A stretch of DNA of 64,000 nucleotides from Mortierella alpina (GCA_029449245.1 JANATF010000010.1:1674001-1738000); one strand, 5' to 3'; shown: positions 42,751-53,999, numbered from the stretch's first letter. Made by a program: numbers and translations. The notes: generated by a model from the sequence alone, not told the origin.

Positions 42751-43201
42751 CAGAAACCGACTTCCAAGGTATCCACAAGACAGAGTGTGTCTGCTTCAAA
42801 ATAGCAGATGCAGCAAGCCAATTCCACTTCCTATTCAAGGGCTCTACCGCCTTCAGAGGTTTTTGCACGCTTGCAACATCAGTTGCTTGAACGTTTTCCT
42901 CTCATCATATATGGGTTTTTGCAATTTTTATCCCATTCCATTTCCCTTCGAGGCTCTAACTACTGCCCTCGACTGACAACTTATTTCCAAGAGGTTTTAT
43001 ATTTTTTCCTCATCACTGCATCAACATCTCGAGTTTTTATATATTTTTTCTCGACCATTCACTTCTTCAATATCCATCTAGCGGTTAGACACCGATATCA
43101 TAGGCTTATACCCTTAACTTCTCATGGAGGTTTTTATCATTTTTCCTACCATATATCCCAACTCGCTCCCAGCTGTGCTACGAAACTTGGCCGGGGGCTT
43201 C

Positions 43202-43380
43202 TGTGCCGGATTGACCGTCCTAGCATAGACTTACCCTTAATATTTTTAGTTAGCGAAGATTAGTGTGGACGTGTCCTTTAATGCCCACGTCCATAGGAGA
43301 CATTTGAATACATCTTTCTTCACTCCGTTCTCGTTACTTGACAGCTCCTAGTAACTGTGTCTTTTCCTCTAACCGCGACA
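43202..43380 (+). repeat. Gypsy-1 3' LTR
   Basis: 179 bp, identical to the 5' LTR and followed directly by the CCTAG duplication. Confidence 0.93.
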
Positions 43381-43503
43381 CCTAGATGTCGCGTCCTCAA
43401 CCCCTAGGTCAAGCCAGAGTCGACAAATCATTATTTGGGTCAGGCTGTTGCTGTGTTACCCTTCTGATTTGACCCATGACCGTGGTGCGGCGCGCACCAT
43501 GGC

Positions 43504-44047
43504 TGTCGCGTACTCGGCCCTAGGATAAGCGTAGTATCCTAGGCCAAGCCTTATTTCGGCTTTTAATGCCTTGTCGACATGCGCCCCCTTTTTACTGAAT
43601 GCCTTGAATTATGTCCTGACCGGTGACTATGGGTCAAAGCGGCATTACGCGCTGGGCTCAGTGTTTAGTATATATAGTCTGTAGTCTGATATTCTATATG
43701 ATTATGAGATACTAACTTACTAGGTACTGAAGTCAACGAGAACAAAGAGGGAGTTTATTTTGATCCGCGCTCATGGAGCCCTTATATCGGGCCCCATGAT
43801 CACGTCACAGTAGATATTTGGTTCTTGTAGAAATAAAAAGGGAGGTGCGACTCAGGTACACAGTCCCTGAGCCCCACACCGACTAGGACATGACATGTAG
43901 TTCCCTCTCTACAGTTGCTCTTTACCTAGTAACTTGAATACATCCTTGATCATACCCTGAACCCTCCTGTCTTACCACTTCCCTTGTCCCTGCCCTCTTG
44001 CCCTTGTGAAAGGTCAACCTGTCCTTGCCCTGCCCAGATTCACGACA
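43504..44047 (+). repeat. LTR-B variant, 5' LTR of a truncated Gypsy element
   Basis: Starts TGTCGCGTACTCGGCCCTAGG and ends ATTCACGACA, about 544 bp. It shares both ends with the 316-bp LTR-B at 56,263-56,578 but has a longer, different middle. A gag frame begins 51 bases downstream, so this is probably a 5' LTR rather than a solo LTR. Confidence 0.75.
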
Positions 44048-44097
44048 TTACTAGGTCAAACAACCTTTGACCTTTCTCTCCAAGCCTCTGCCCAGCC

Positions 44098-44899
44098 ATG
44101 AACCTCGAACAAACCAATCAAGCCTTTGAAGCCCTTCAAGCCCGCGTTATAGCCATCGAACAGAGCCTCGCCAATCAAGCCAACCCAGCCTTTATCGGTC
44201 TCACACACCGTATCCAAGCCCTCGAAGAAAAACTAACGACTCACGGCCCCATGCTCGAGCATCTGCAAACAGGGTTGGAACCAAGATTCGTGACCATGGA
44301 GGCAAAAGTTACTGCCTTGGAGGTTACCAATGAGTCCAACACCAAAGATATGCTCAGAGGCCTCAAGACCCTTGCAGAGGCCGCCAAGACCCAGGGAAGC
44401 GCCAAAACTAGATCGACTCTCCCGAGAAGTTCTCTGGTAAAAGAGAGGACTGGAAGAGCTTTCAGTCTCAAATGGAGTTATTCTTTTTAGCCCAAAGCTC
44501 CCAGTACCCGACCGACGCGGCCAAGATCATGTTCGCCTTGTCCCGTCTTGGAGGCACCGCGGCCTACAAGTACATGGAAAAACATATCCCTGCCTTCAAG
44601 CTAGACGAAGAAGGCAGGCCCGCTATCATTAGCAGCTTCGACAAGTTTTGGTCGGTTATGACCAAAAATTTCGGTGTCACCAACGCCCACATTGTGGCCG
44701 AGTCCCAGCTTCGCGCCCTCAAGCAGAAAGGCTCTGCACTTGACTACACAAACAAGTTCGTTCAACTTGTGGCCGATACTGAATGGAACGACGCTGCCAA
44801 AATCTCTCAGTATCGTATTGGACTCAAAGAGGCTGTCCAGGAAGCCATGTCCCGTCAAGAAGAGCCTCGAAATTTCTCCGAGTTCTCGGACCTGGCCAT
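44098..44899 (+). pseudogene. Gypsy gag fragment, frameshifted and truncated
   Basis: The frame from 44,098 encodes a coiled-coil N-terminus (MNLEQTNQAFEALQARVIA). At about 44,405-44,430 the reading frame breaks, and gag homology continues in another frame (KREDWKSFQSQMELFF, then SALDYTNKFVQLVAD and FSEFSDLAITV). The pattern is that of retrotransposon gag capsid domains. The sequence is cut at 44,900, where a CACGGTTTCTCAAACG terminus of a hAT-like element begins. No protease or pol follows, so it cannot be functional. Confidence 0.75.
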
Positions 44900-45280
44900 C
44901 ACGGTTTCTCAAACGACGAGTCGGATCGAATATGACCCTCATCCGTATTCGATCCGTATTTCTAGGTCGAATATCGAATATATTCGATCCGACCACTGTC
45001 GGATAAAAGCCTTATTCGATCCGACATTTATCCGATCCGACTTTATTCGATCCGTCATTTATTCGATCCGACTGTATCCGATCCGTCATTTATCCGATCC
45101 GGCTGTATTCGATCCGCCATTTATTCGATCCGTCAGTTATCCGATCCGTCATTTATTCGATCCGTCAGTTATCCGATCCGTCATTTATTCGATCCGTGAC
45201 ACATCCGATCCGTCATTTATCCGATCCGTGACACATCCGATCCGTCATTTATCCGATCCGACCGCATTAAATTCCAGTTG
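44900..45280 (+). repeat. hAT-like terminus and tandem subterminal repeats
   Basis: Begins CACGGTTTCTCAAACG, close to the CAGxGxTTCTCAAAC termini common in hAT elements. It continues into ~20 imperfect copies of TTCGATCCG(TCATTTA/ACTTTA), each about 17-18 bases, up to about 45,265. The first ~100 bases align in layout with the right arm of the foldback at 52,936-53,708 (TTCTCAAACG, then GTCGAATATCGAATA-type and TTCGATCCGACC-type blocks), with GATCCG replaced by GACTCG. Confidence 0.75.
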
Positions 45281-45379
45281 ACGATTTTTTATTTCCATTC
45301 CTATATGTCTGTACTGATCCCTGGCACACATTTGCTTCATGATATCATCATATTTAGAAGCTGATGAGAATATATATAC

Positions 45380-45761
45380 TCACTTGCGATTCAAATAGCC
45401 GCTCCAGGAGTCAAGCAACATCTGTTCCTGGATCTTGGAAGCACCAAGGCGATTTCTGTGTAAGGCAGAAGAGAGCGTGCTTTTGAGAAACATCGCTCTG
45501 ATGGGGCTGAGGTAGCTGGTATGGCCAAGAAGTCCTTTGCCATCCTGGCCAACTGTGGAAAAGAATCGCCGTTCTTTTTCCAAAACGCCAATGGTGTTTC
45601 CATAACGGTCGGCATCGACACAAACGACTCCAGCTCGTCTCCTGCTGGCTGTCTTGTCATTCCAAGAAGTGCGAGCTCCATGTCGTTTTCGTTGGGGTCC
45701 GGAAGCGGCTGTGTGAGCTCCTCATCGTCTGAATCAGCCGCAGCATGGGCGTACTGGCCGG
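45380..45761 (-). pseudogene. hAT transposase C-terminal fragment
   Basis: The minus-strand translation shows the hAT dimerisation domain: PLAFWKKNGDSFPQLARMAKDFLAIPATSAPSERCFSKARSL, then in a shifted frame HRNRLGASKIQEQMLLDSW. This matches the family pattern PLxWWxxxxxxxPxLxxmAxxxLxiPATSAPSERxFSxAG...NRLxxxxxxxLxxLxxW. A one-base frameshift near 45,460 breaks it. The N-terminal part was removed by the LTR starting at 45,762. It lies beside the hAT-like terminal repeats at 44,900-45,280 and probably belongs to the same element. Confidence 0.82.
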
Positions 45762-46761
45762 TGTGATGAAGCAGAGCTGGATCCGCCCCAAGGAGCAGGG
45801 AAATAGTCAGGACCACTGCGACACTAGGATCCGGCAATCGTTCATCCGCCCTCCCTCTATAATATCAAAATCCTGCTGCCCTCTCTATTCAGTATAGACC
45901 TTATGAACACATCAATTTTATATAGCTTCAGTATAGCACCCTAAATTTATAACCCATAAAAGAAGACCCAGACTTGGACTTAGGTTCCGGGTCTGTTTCC
46001 TCCCCAAAAGTTTTCCTTTACATCGATTGCACAGTTTAGAACTACGTTCCTACGCACATCCTCACCCCCCTGACACCCCAAAGTAGGATTAGTGTTGCTC
46101 TGCCACAACTTGACGCTCCGCACACGGTATAAGCGTTTGAGTGAGAGTAGAGACGAGAATAGTGCTTTAGCCAACCTCTGTTCTTTACACCAATCCGTCC
46201 CGAGACACTCCACCGTCCCCCTCCTCTCCTACAAATCCTGAACCATCAAGGCCAGTATCCCTAGGCCTTCCACCGGGTATGAAGATGATCATATAGAGTG
46301 TCTTCTCGGAGGGTCAAGAACAGTACCCCTCGGATTTGGAACTATCCTTGGCACAGGAGTCAAGAAGGAGTCCCTTTGTCTATACAGGCCCCTAACCTGT
46401 GTGTGCCGTTGTTTCTGTAGTTTTTGTAGTAATAGATTCTCTCCCTGTCCCCCACTTGCGAGAGACACCCTGTGAGACTTGAGTCCCCCCAACGGGCCTC
46501 ACAGTAAGTGTTCACTCGGTTTCTCTTAAGTTTGTTAAGCCTGTTATCAGTTAGATACTTATATTTTGAATAGTCTTCCTTTTATTCTCAGGCTCAAGAG
46601 CAACCAAGTCATTTGGTACGCTTCCGCCGATTGCCCCCAACGGAGATCGATCGCAAGATCAAACGTAAGGGATTCTATCATTAGTCATTTCGTATCTGAG
46701 CAGTCTTACCTTCTTGAGTTGACCATAGTCTATTTTACAGAACTAGAGTTACTTCACCACA
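45762..46761 (+). repeat. LTR-D, 5' LTR of Gypsy-D
   Basis: Exactly 1,000 bp from TGTGATGAAGCAGAGC to TTCACCACA. It is related over most of its length to LTR-C (49,994-51,005 and 54,000-55,020) and matched closely by an inverted copy from 63,414. A gag frame follows at 46,886. Confidence 0.82.
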
Positions 46762-46885
46762 CGTTTTCTTGGTGGAGAACCTGGGCAATCCTTCTTGGAT
46801 ATCAATTGCCAAAAATAAACTCCTCATCCGAGGTCACGACGAACCAATCACACCGCTGGAAAAATTCTCTTCCGGAACCTAACCG

Positions 46886-48469
46886 ATGAGTCACCCCCGA
46901 ATGCGGCACGGCCCCTCTGTGCCAAGCATTCCCAACAATCTTGTTCCGGAGGTGACCCAGACCGAGCCAATCAGCAACCCCGCTGATATCGCCGTGTTCG
47001 ATGATTTCGATGACGCCAATCCGGTTCACCCCGAGCCGCGTCCCGATTGGGCGGTCGCTATCGACAATCAGTCATCAACTTTGAGAACCGAGATAAGAGA
47101 TGAAATGAGAGCCATGGAGAAACGCATCCACGAGGGAGTCGCAAACATCATTGGCCAACATTACGGAGGCCGTAATCGTCCGAACGAAGAGTTGCAAGGC
47201 CCCCACAACATGCGAACTCCCAAGCCATTGGTAGCCGATGACACCACCGACGATGAACAAGAGGCAAGTCTCAGTCAGAGAGCTCCCAGGCAGTCCGCAC
47301 GTCCTGTTGGAAGACAAGTTCCCCGTCCAGCTGATGTCGATCGTCATCGGGCCAGAGAGAATGAAGAGGCGAACCCGCACTACCATGCCATGGACGTTGA
47401 TCTGTACCGACGCACTCTCGAAAGGATCAAGTCATACGATGGGCCAACATTCTCTTTGAGCCGTAAGAAAGGCAAATATGCCGATGACTGGATCAGAGGA
47501 TTCGACAACTGGTTCCGAGCCAAAGTGTGTGATCCGAATATTGACGACAATGCTATCCGTACCGGAGTCATCCGCCTGGTCATGTCCGCAGTTGGGAAAC
47601 ATACCGAGGCCAGCGAATGGTGCCGTATCCGCGCTCGAGAAAGGAACATGACGTACCGGATTTTGATGGACGATCTATCGGATAGATTCATGGACTTGGA
47701 TGAAGCCAGACGTCGAATTCAGATCGATTTCTTGCAAGAGTTTCCTCAGACAGCCAATGAGAGGATTGCAAAATACAATGTCCGATTCAAGACCCGCGTT
47801 GACCTTCACCGTGCTGCCTGTGCTCGTGCTCGACGGGTACCTGACGAGAGGTCATTACTGTCCTGCTATGCCGCTGGATTGTACGATACGCACCAACGGT
47901 ATATCGCGCTTCGTCAAGGCGACTGGCAGACCGCCATGGAGTATATGAGAGAATTGGGCTCTCGATACAACGAGGTAGAACTCGCACGAAAGCCATCCAA
48001 AGCCGTAGGAGAATCGGACTGTGAAGAATCAGAGGACGATGGATATAACTCAACCGATGGAGAAGCCGCTAAGAAGCAAAAGGACCGAGCTCAATCCTCG
48101 ACAGGGACAGGACGATGGGACTCCATGCATGAGGACCTCAAAGCAGTTACTGATCAACTCGGAGCTCTCACCATCCTAATGACCAAGCAACAGAAGAATC
48201 AGCCTGCTCGTACCCCAGGCGCACCACTGAGCTCCCGACCAGCTAAGGACATGTCCAACGTCAAATGTTACAACTGTGATGAGACCGGACATTATTCGTC
48301 CAAGTGCCCGAACCCACGCAGACCCCGCACCCTCATGGCTCAACAATGGTACCGGGCTTCTCAGTATGACGACGACGACAATGCTGGAGAATATGCGTGC
48401 TATCTCTCCAAGGTCGATCTCGAGGAATATCTGGAGGAACGGTCCGCAGCTGAAGAGCAGGATTTTTAA
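46886..48469 (+). CDS. Gypsy-D gag protein
   Basis: Intact 527-codon frame 125 bases after the LTR. An N-terminal disordered region precedes a capsid-like helical domain (DWIRGFDNWFRAKV, WCRIRARERNMTYRILM, YNVRFKTRVDLHRAA). A canonical CCHC knuckle follows near residues 460-476 (CYNCDETGHYSSKC). The pol frame starts just after the stop, in another frame (48,475), so expression of pol would need frameshifting or reinitiation. The gag itself looks undamaged although its pol is broken. Confidence 0.85.
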   Translation: MSHPRMRHGPSVPSIPNNLVPEVTQTEPISNPADIAVFDDFDDANPVHPEPRPDWAVAIDNQSSTLRTEIRDEMRAMEKRIHEGVANIIGQHYGGRNRPNEELQGPHNMRTPKPLVADDTTDDEQEASLSQRAPRQSARPVGRQVPRPADVDRHRARENEEANPHYHAMDVDLYRRTLERIKSYDGPTFSLSRKKGKYADDWIRGFDNWFRAKVCDPNIDDNAIRTGVIRLVMSAVGKHTEASEWCRIRARERNMTYRILMDDLSDRFMDLDEARRRIQIDFLQEFPQTANERIAKYNVRFKTRVDLHRAACARARRVPDERSLLSCYAAGLYDTHQRYIALRQGDWQTAMEYMRELGSRYNEVELARKPSKAVGESDCEESEDDGYNSTDGEAAKKQKDRAQSSTGTGRWDSMHEDLKAVTDQLGALTILMTKQQKNQPARTPGAPLSSRPAKDMSNVKCYNCDETGHYSSKCPNPRRPRTLMAQQWYRASQYDDDDNAGEYACYLSKVDLEEYLEERSAAEEQDF

Positions 48470-48474
48470 GAGGG

Positions 48475-51400
48475 GTGAGACATCGTGGTCCAGACCCTCA
48501 CCCCCCTAGAAAAGGACCCCCGCACATATTGGCGGCCGTTAGAGGAAAGATAAAGCCGCCCACGCAGACACCGTACCAGAAGACAGAGACCAATAACGCG
48601 AAGGACGTCGAAAAGAGCACTGTCATGCCCGCGCTAGGACCTCAGATTGATGCCGTCGTTCGAGAATATAGCATGGACACAGATGATAGAGCCGGACCAG
48701 CATTCCAACCATACGATTCAAACACACCTCCACCAACACGCGATTCCATAGAACGGTTCGATCATATCGAAATACCTCCAAGACCTCAGCAACCTCCTCT
48801 TGAAAATCGTCCCGATCAGTATCAACGACCGTTACTGCGAGCTCTGGATCGAGAAAAGAAGATCTCAGAGCAAATCAAGAGGTTGGACGAGGAACAAGCC
48901 TTGCGGGAGAAGCGAAAGCAAAAACCAAGCAAGACCAAAGCAACCAAGATAGCAAAGGTTGCAGGAGCCAGAAAGGAGAGCCAAAAGCCTAAGGAACCCA
49001 AGAAACCATCGAAGGAGAGCAAAAAGAAGACCGCCGAACTCAAGGACAAGTTGCATAAAGCCGTGCATGAGAGCAAGAACGAGGCCGAGGAACTTGCCAA
49101 GATTGCACGATTGTTGCCACGACCGATACGACTCACATGGAAGGATAGCCCCTTCAACATCCTGCAGTTCACCCGAGACGTCGAGGTTACAGGACTAAGC
49201 CTCTCTCAGCTATTGGCTTTATCCCCAGCCTTAAGACGAGTACTCGGAGATTCCCTCAAAGCGCTTCCTTCACGTGAGCAAGATGTCCTGCTAGCAAAGT
49301 ACCCAGGCTTAGGAGTGGACAGTCAGAGCCCCGAAATACATGCCTTCCTCGCCCGCTCGGATATTGCCAAGAACACCACCCACCATTTCTTGGCCACCGT
49401 GAATGGTTATCCCGTGAAGCCGTACTTGGATGGTGGAGCGTGCGTCAATGTCTGCACTCCTGAGTTCCTCAAGAAAGCCAACATTACTACCATCTCTAAC
49501 GTGTCTCGTATCACGATCCGATCCTTGGGAGGGTTATTGTCTGCTGTTGGAGAGGCAAGTCTTATCCCGCTGGACATCGCTGGACAGACGGTAGTGATCG
49601 GGTGCCTTATAATCAACAATGCACCGTGTGAGCTCCTGCTTGGACGAGGATTTCTGGAGATGACACAATGCGTAACCTACTGGAACAAGGGAATGTATCA
49701 GATGAAAATCGGAGGACGAATCATTGAGATCGATGGAGGCAAGGGCCACTCACCAATGGTCATAGAGGAGACTGAGGAGGAACCGCGCTTACAGTCGGAC
49801 ATCAAGAAGGGCTACAAAGGACTCATCGAGGACAGTGAAGATTTTGATGACGATTCTGACGACGAGGAATCTCTCAGCGATACATCTACTTCGGCCGACG
49901 ATGAGAGTGACTCCAGCACGGACGAAGAATATCGTGAAGCGTTTCTCGCTGCCACTCAAAACTTGGCGAGAGAGAAGGTCGAGTTCGTGACGATGTGACG
50001 AAGAGATTGGGGATCCGCCCAAAATAGCAGGGAAATAGTACAGGACCACTGCGAAGCTAGGATCACTCTCTCGTCTACCCTCCCTCTATAATATCAAAAT
50101 CCTGCTACCCTCTCTATTCAGTATAGACCTTATGAACACATCAATTTTATATAGTTTCAGTGTAACACTCCAAGTTTATATATCTTATAAAAGAAGCCCC
50201 AGCCTTGGACTTTGGTTCGAGGTCTGTTTCCTTCCCCAAAATCGTATCATATACACTGAATTGTAAGAACATCGTTCCCACACTCATTCTCACCTCACTG
50301 ACAACCATTGCGGTTAGTTACTCTGCCACAGCTCTCCCACACATATATACCGCGGCCACAGCAAGAGTAGAGACGAGACAGGTGTGTCTTTCGACCTCCG
50401 TCCCCTACAGTTCTCATCGTCCCCTCTCGAACACAACTACAGTCCCGTTCCCTCCCCTGCCGTATCAAGCATCCGACACCACAGAGGCCCGCAGCTCCCC
50501 GGCCTCTTGTCAGGTACGATAATGGACCACTAGCGATGTGAGAGGAGGACCAAGAACAGCACCCCTCGGCGTATTATTGCAGCTTGTACGGGAGTCCCGA
50601 CGGAGTCCCAAGGTCTATACAGGTCCCTAACCTGCGTGTGTCGACGTTACCTTAGATATTGATAGATAGATTCTCTCTTCTCTTCGCCCCCAAGAGAGAC
50701 ACCCTGTGAGAACCACGAGTCCCCCAAGCGGCTCTCACAGTAAGTGAATTTCTGGTTGGCATGCTGCTATCTGGCACTTTTTGTATTAGTCACTTATCAT
50801 ATGAATATTCTACCCCAGCCCTTTTTCTTGACTGATAGCGACCACTGGTTTGGTCTGCGCAGTTCCGATTGCCCCCAACGGAAATCAGATCATACGATCA
50901 AACGTAAGGGCATTTTCACATGTAGTTTTCTTATCATTGGCCAGACTAGTTTCATGTTGTTTACCAGATAGTCTATTTTTACGTATCTAGAGTACCTTCA
51001 CCACAACGATGCAAGACCTCTTGGCCGACGAGGAAGCCGGCAACATCCAAGACGTATTCCTGCTCATGGCAGTACCCAACTTTAGAGCTCCCGGTATACA
51101 ACCTCAAGAGGAAGCCTCCTTGGACGTGTTTGTTACAGAACCAGCCCCCCTAAATGGCGATGCCACCACACTGCACTTCCAGAACAACGAATATGGGTTC
51201 TGCCTTGAAGCCCCAAAAAGCCGCGACGTCTTATCTGACACACCATGTCGCCTGGTCCCTGGGTTGGAAGAGCACAAGATTATGGTTGGTGACCTACCAG
51301 AGGTCGAAGAACACATCGCCGAGATCCAACAACTCTTTAGCAAGCACACCGGAGCCTTTCCCAAAGAAGGCGAGATGTCCCGCACTATGAGAGCTGACAA

Positions 51401-52935
51401 GCTCAGTGCCGCAGCTTCGTTTTCAGTACGAGAGGACGTCCCGTTCCCTAAGGCATACTCCCGCAAATACTCTCCCGGCCAGATTCGAGTACTGAACGAC
51501 TACGTCACGCAGATGGAGAAGGCTGGAAAGATGAGAAAGTCATCCTCGCCAGTATCCTGCAACCCGCTGCTGGTTGAGAAGAAGGATGGCTCGTACCGCG
51601 TCTGTGTCAATCTCATCCCCGTAAACAAGCTCATCAGACCCATGGCGTGGCCAATCCCAGACGCCCACATGGAGATTAACAAGCTTCAGGGGTGCAGCTG
51701 GCTCAGCTTCTGGGATTGCAAGGACGGCTACCTGCAGTCCCCAATCGAGGAGCAATGCCGGTACCTCACCGCTGTCTCGTTTCCAGAAGGACTTTGGGAA
51801 TACAACGTTCTCCCTATGGGTCTCATCGACTCTATGCAATGGTATAGTCGCCATATGGGAGATGTCTTTAATACCCCTGAGCTTTCAGGAAAGCTAGCAA
51901 CGTTCGTGGACGACATGGGTACCGGTACCGATACCTTTGAAGAGCACATGGTCCGTGTGGCCAATATCTTGGCACGGATGGACGAGGTGAACGGCTCCTT
52001 TGCGGGTAACAAGTCAGGGTTCTTTGTCCAGCGTCGAGAGTTTCTGGGTAGAGTCATTGGTCCGGAAGGCATCAGCATCCACCCCAAGAAACTGATGAAA
52101 ATCGCCATGTGGCCCATGCCCAAGAACGTCCGAGAACTCCGCCAGTTTGTAGGATTTGCTTTGTTCCTGGGTGCTCACGTGTCTGCCTTCACCAAGATCG
52201 CCATCCCGTTGTTTGAACTGTATAAATACGACAAGCGGCCCGCCACCTTCATCAAGATGTGGGAAAAGGACGCCAAGTATCCAACTGCTTTCACTCAGAT
52301 GCAACAAGGATTGGTTGGAAGCCCCGTCCTCGTCATCATTGACCACAAAAGGCCCGTGATCATGTCCGCCGATACCTCCGATGTGTGTACAGGCTATGTT
52401 ATGGCGCATGCGGCGAACATTGACGACGATAATAACATCACCATCCACACCAAGTACCGACCTATCCTATTCGGAAGCCGCAAACTGTCAGGACCAGAGA
52501 CTCGATATTTTGCAACTGAACGAGAGTTGCTAGGCTTCGTATACGCCTTGAAAAAGAACGAACACTTACTCTTGGACAAGACCATCCACGCGTTCCTGGA
52601 CCACCGGGCCTTGTTGTATCTGCACAATTTACAGTTTCAGAATGCCAGGTTGACCCGATGGACTCTGTACGTTGCTCGCTTCAAAATTGACATCCATCAT
52701 CGACCTGGCAAGGACATGCAAGACTCTGATCCGTTGTCTCGAGTGCCTGGAGATGGGACCATCCCTACATACGGATTGGAGGATGAGATAAATGATATGG
52801 GCGGTTTGAGATTAGTGGCAGTGATTGAGATCGACGAAGAGCCTTACGCCTCCATCGCCGCCTGGCTCCAAGGACTACCCATAACTCACCTATCTCTGTC
52901 TCAGATGAGAGATATAAGAATCAGAGCCCTCAAGT
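48475..52935 (+). pseudogene. Gypsy-D protease-RT-RNase H frame, split by a solo LTR and truncated
   Basis: Part 1 (48,475-49,993) carries a Lys-rich region and an aspartic-protease-like segment (VKPYLDGGACVNVC near codon 316; DGG instead of DSG/DTG). Part 2 (51,006-52,935) carries reverse transcriptase (KKDGSYRVCVN, FWDCKDGYLQSPI, PMGLIDSMQW and catalytic FVDDMGTGT near codon 300 of the second part), then RNase H (MSADTSDVCTGYV, FLDHRALLYL, HHRPGKDMQDSD). A solo LTR at 49,994-51,005 separates them; with the LTR and one ACGA copy ignored, the frame is continuous. The integrase is missing because the foldback element starts at 52,936. The FVDD box is intact. Confidence 0.85.
49994..51005 (+). 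mobile_element. Solo LTR-C in Gypsy-D pol, ACGA duplication
   Basis: 1,012 bp, TGTGACGAAGAG to TTCACCACA. ACGA occurs directly before (49,990-49,993) and after (51,006-51,009). No internal sequence is present, so it is a product of LTR-LTR recombination. Open frames inside the LTR also occur in its other copies and are not evidence of a gene. Confidence 0.9.
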
Positions 52936-53708
52936 ACGGTTTCTCACGAATATTCGACATTCGACATTCGACTCGGGTTCGACTCGACTTTTCGAATACG
53001 AATGATGGGTCTATTCGACTCGACACTTGTCGAATGATACTCCATTCGACTCGACATCCATTCGACTCGACAGCCATTCGACTCGACACTCATTCGACTC
53101 GACACTCCATTCGACATGGCTCTCATTAGACTCGACGGATATTCGACTCGACATTCATTCGACTCGACACTCCATTCGACTCGATAGCCATTCGACTCGA
53201 CACTCATTCGACTCGACTGATACTCGACTCGAGTCTCATGCGGCTCGACGGATATTCGACAAATAGACTGAATAAAGGTCGATTCAAGTAATAGAGCTAG
53301 TGGAATGAGCGTCGAGTCGAGTATCTGTCGGGTCAGTTGAAGATCAGGTCAAATATCCGTCGAGCCGGATGACTTTCGACTCGAATATCAGTCGCGTCGA
53401 ATGAGTGTCGAGTCGGTTATCAGTCGAGTCGAATGAGTGTCGAGTCGAATGGAGTGTCGAATCGAATGGCTATCGAGTCGAATATCAGTCGAGTCGAATG
53501 GCTGTCGAGTCGATTATCAGTCGAGTCGAATGACTGTCGAGCCGAATATCGTCGAGTCGAATGCTGTCGAGTCGAATGATAGTCGAGTCGAATAACGCTT
53601 TCATTCGACATAGGTCGAGTCGAACGTATTCGACATTCGACACCAGAAAGTCGAGTCGAACCCGAATGGGGTGCATATTCGACTCGACTCGACGTTTGAG
53701 AAACCGTA
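52936..53708. mobile_element. Foldback element with arms of tandem ATTCGACTCGAC repeats
   Basis: The left arm (52,936 to ~53,265) and right arm (~53,315 to 53,708) are inverted copies. Each begins ACGGTTTCTCA at the outside and consists inward of imperfect ATTCGACTCGAC-type repeats; both share GGGTTCGACTCGACTTT and TTCGACTCGACAC/C blocks near the outer end. A short centre of about 50 bases separates them. There is no coding capacity: the open frames here are repeat translations. Its ends match the hAT-like terminus at 44,900, so it is probably a non-autonomous relative. The flanks come from different retrotransposon regions (RNase H left, integrase right), and no clear 8-bp duplication is seen. 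Confidence 0.8.
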
Positions 53709-53999
53709 GTCACAATGCCATCACGGTCTTCGTGGACAAACTCTCCAAGCAAGTCCACTTTGTCGCCAGCAAAACAACCGACACTGCTCCTGACGTCGCG
53801 CGGATCTTTTTTGACAATATTTTTCGGCTGCATGGAATGCCCACCTCCATCGTCTCGGACCGCGACGCCAAGTTCACCAGCCACTTCTGGAAAGAACTTC
53901 ATCGCCTCATGGATGTCAAGCTCGCAATGTCCACTGCATTCCATCTTCAGACGGACGGCCAGACGGAGAGAGCCAATCAGACGTTGGAGATCATGCTGA
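53709..53999 (+). pseudogene. Gypsy-E integrase core, first part
   Basis: Open from the foldback edge: AITVFVDKLSKQVHFVAS, then DVARIFFDNIFRLHGMP, IVSDRDAKFTSHFWK and the catalytic-Glu region DGQTERANQTLEIML. It covers the integrase core from just after the first catalytic Asp through the Glu. Frame and sequence continue at 55,021 after a solo LTR. Confidence 0.85.

Larger units (their letters stand above)
36933..43380 (+). mobile_element. Full-length young Ty3/Gypsy chromovirus (Gypsy-1)
   Basis: LTRs at 36,933-37,111 and 43,202-43,380 are identical over 179 bp by inspection, start TGTGCCGG and end GCGACA. CCTAG is duplicated at 36,928-36,932 and 43,381-43,385. The interior carries one gag-pol frame. 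A purine-rich GGCCGGGGG precedes the 3' LTR. No obvious TGG-type tRNA primer site follows the 5' LTR (it reads CTTTTTTTTAACGAC), so priming may be unusual. About 560 bases between the coding end and 3' LTR are T-rich and non-coding. Identical LTRs imply very recent insertion. Confidence 0.93.
36913..43503 (+). repeat. LTR-B copy interrupted by the young Gypsy element
   Basis: The pieces 36,913-36,932 (TGTCGCGTCCTCAGCCCTAG) and 43,386-43,503 (ATGTCGCGTCCTCAACCC to GCGCGCACCATGG) are contiguous in the intact copy at 56,263-56,578, where the empty site reads CAGCCCTAGATGTCGCG. The Gypsy element sits between them. The copy is then truncated by the longer LTR-B variant starting at 43,504. Confidence 0.85.

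Noticed and set aside
42808-43263. 151-codon frame after Gypsy-1 gag-pol
   Set aside because: It runs through the T-rich 3' untranslated region into the LTR and has no recognisable domain.
50205-50522. Frames repeated at 50,205, 54,219 and 62,860
   Set aside because: They recur because the LTR itself recurs; composition and position inside a non-coding LTR argue against a gene.
53027-53700. Arg/Asp/Ser-repeat frames on both strands
   Set aside because: Translations of the ATTCGACTCGAC tandem repeats in the foldback arms.
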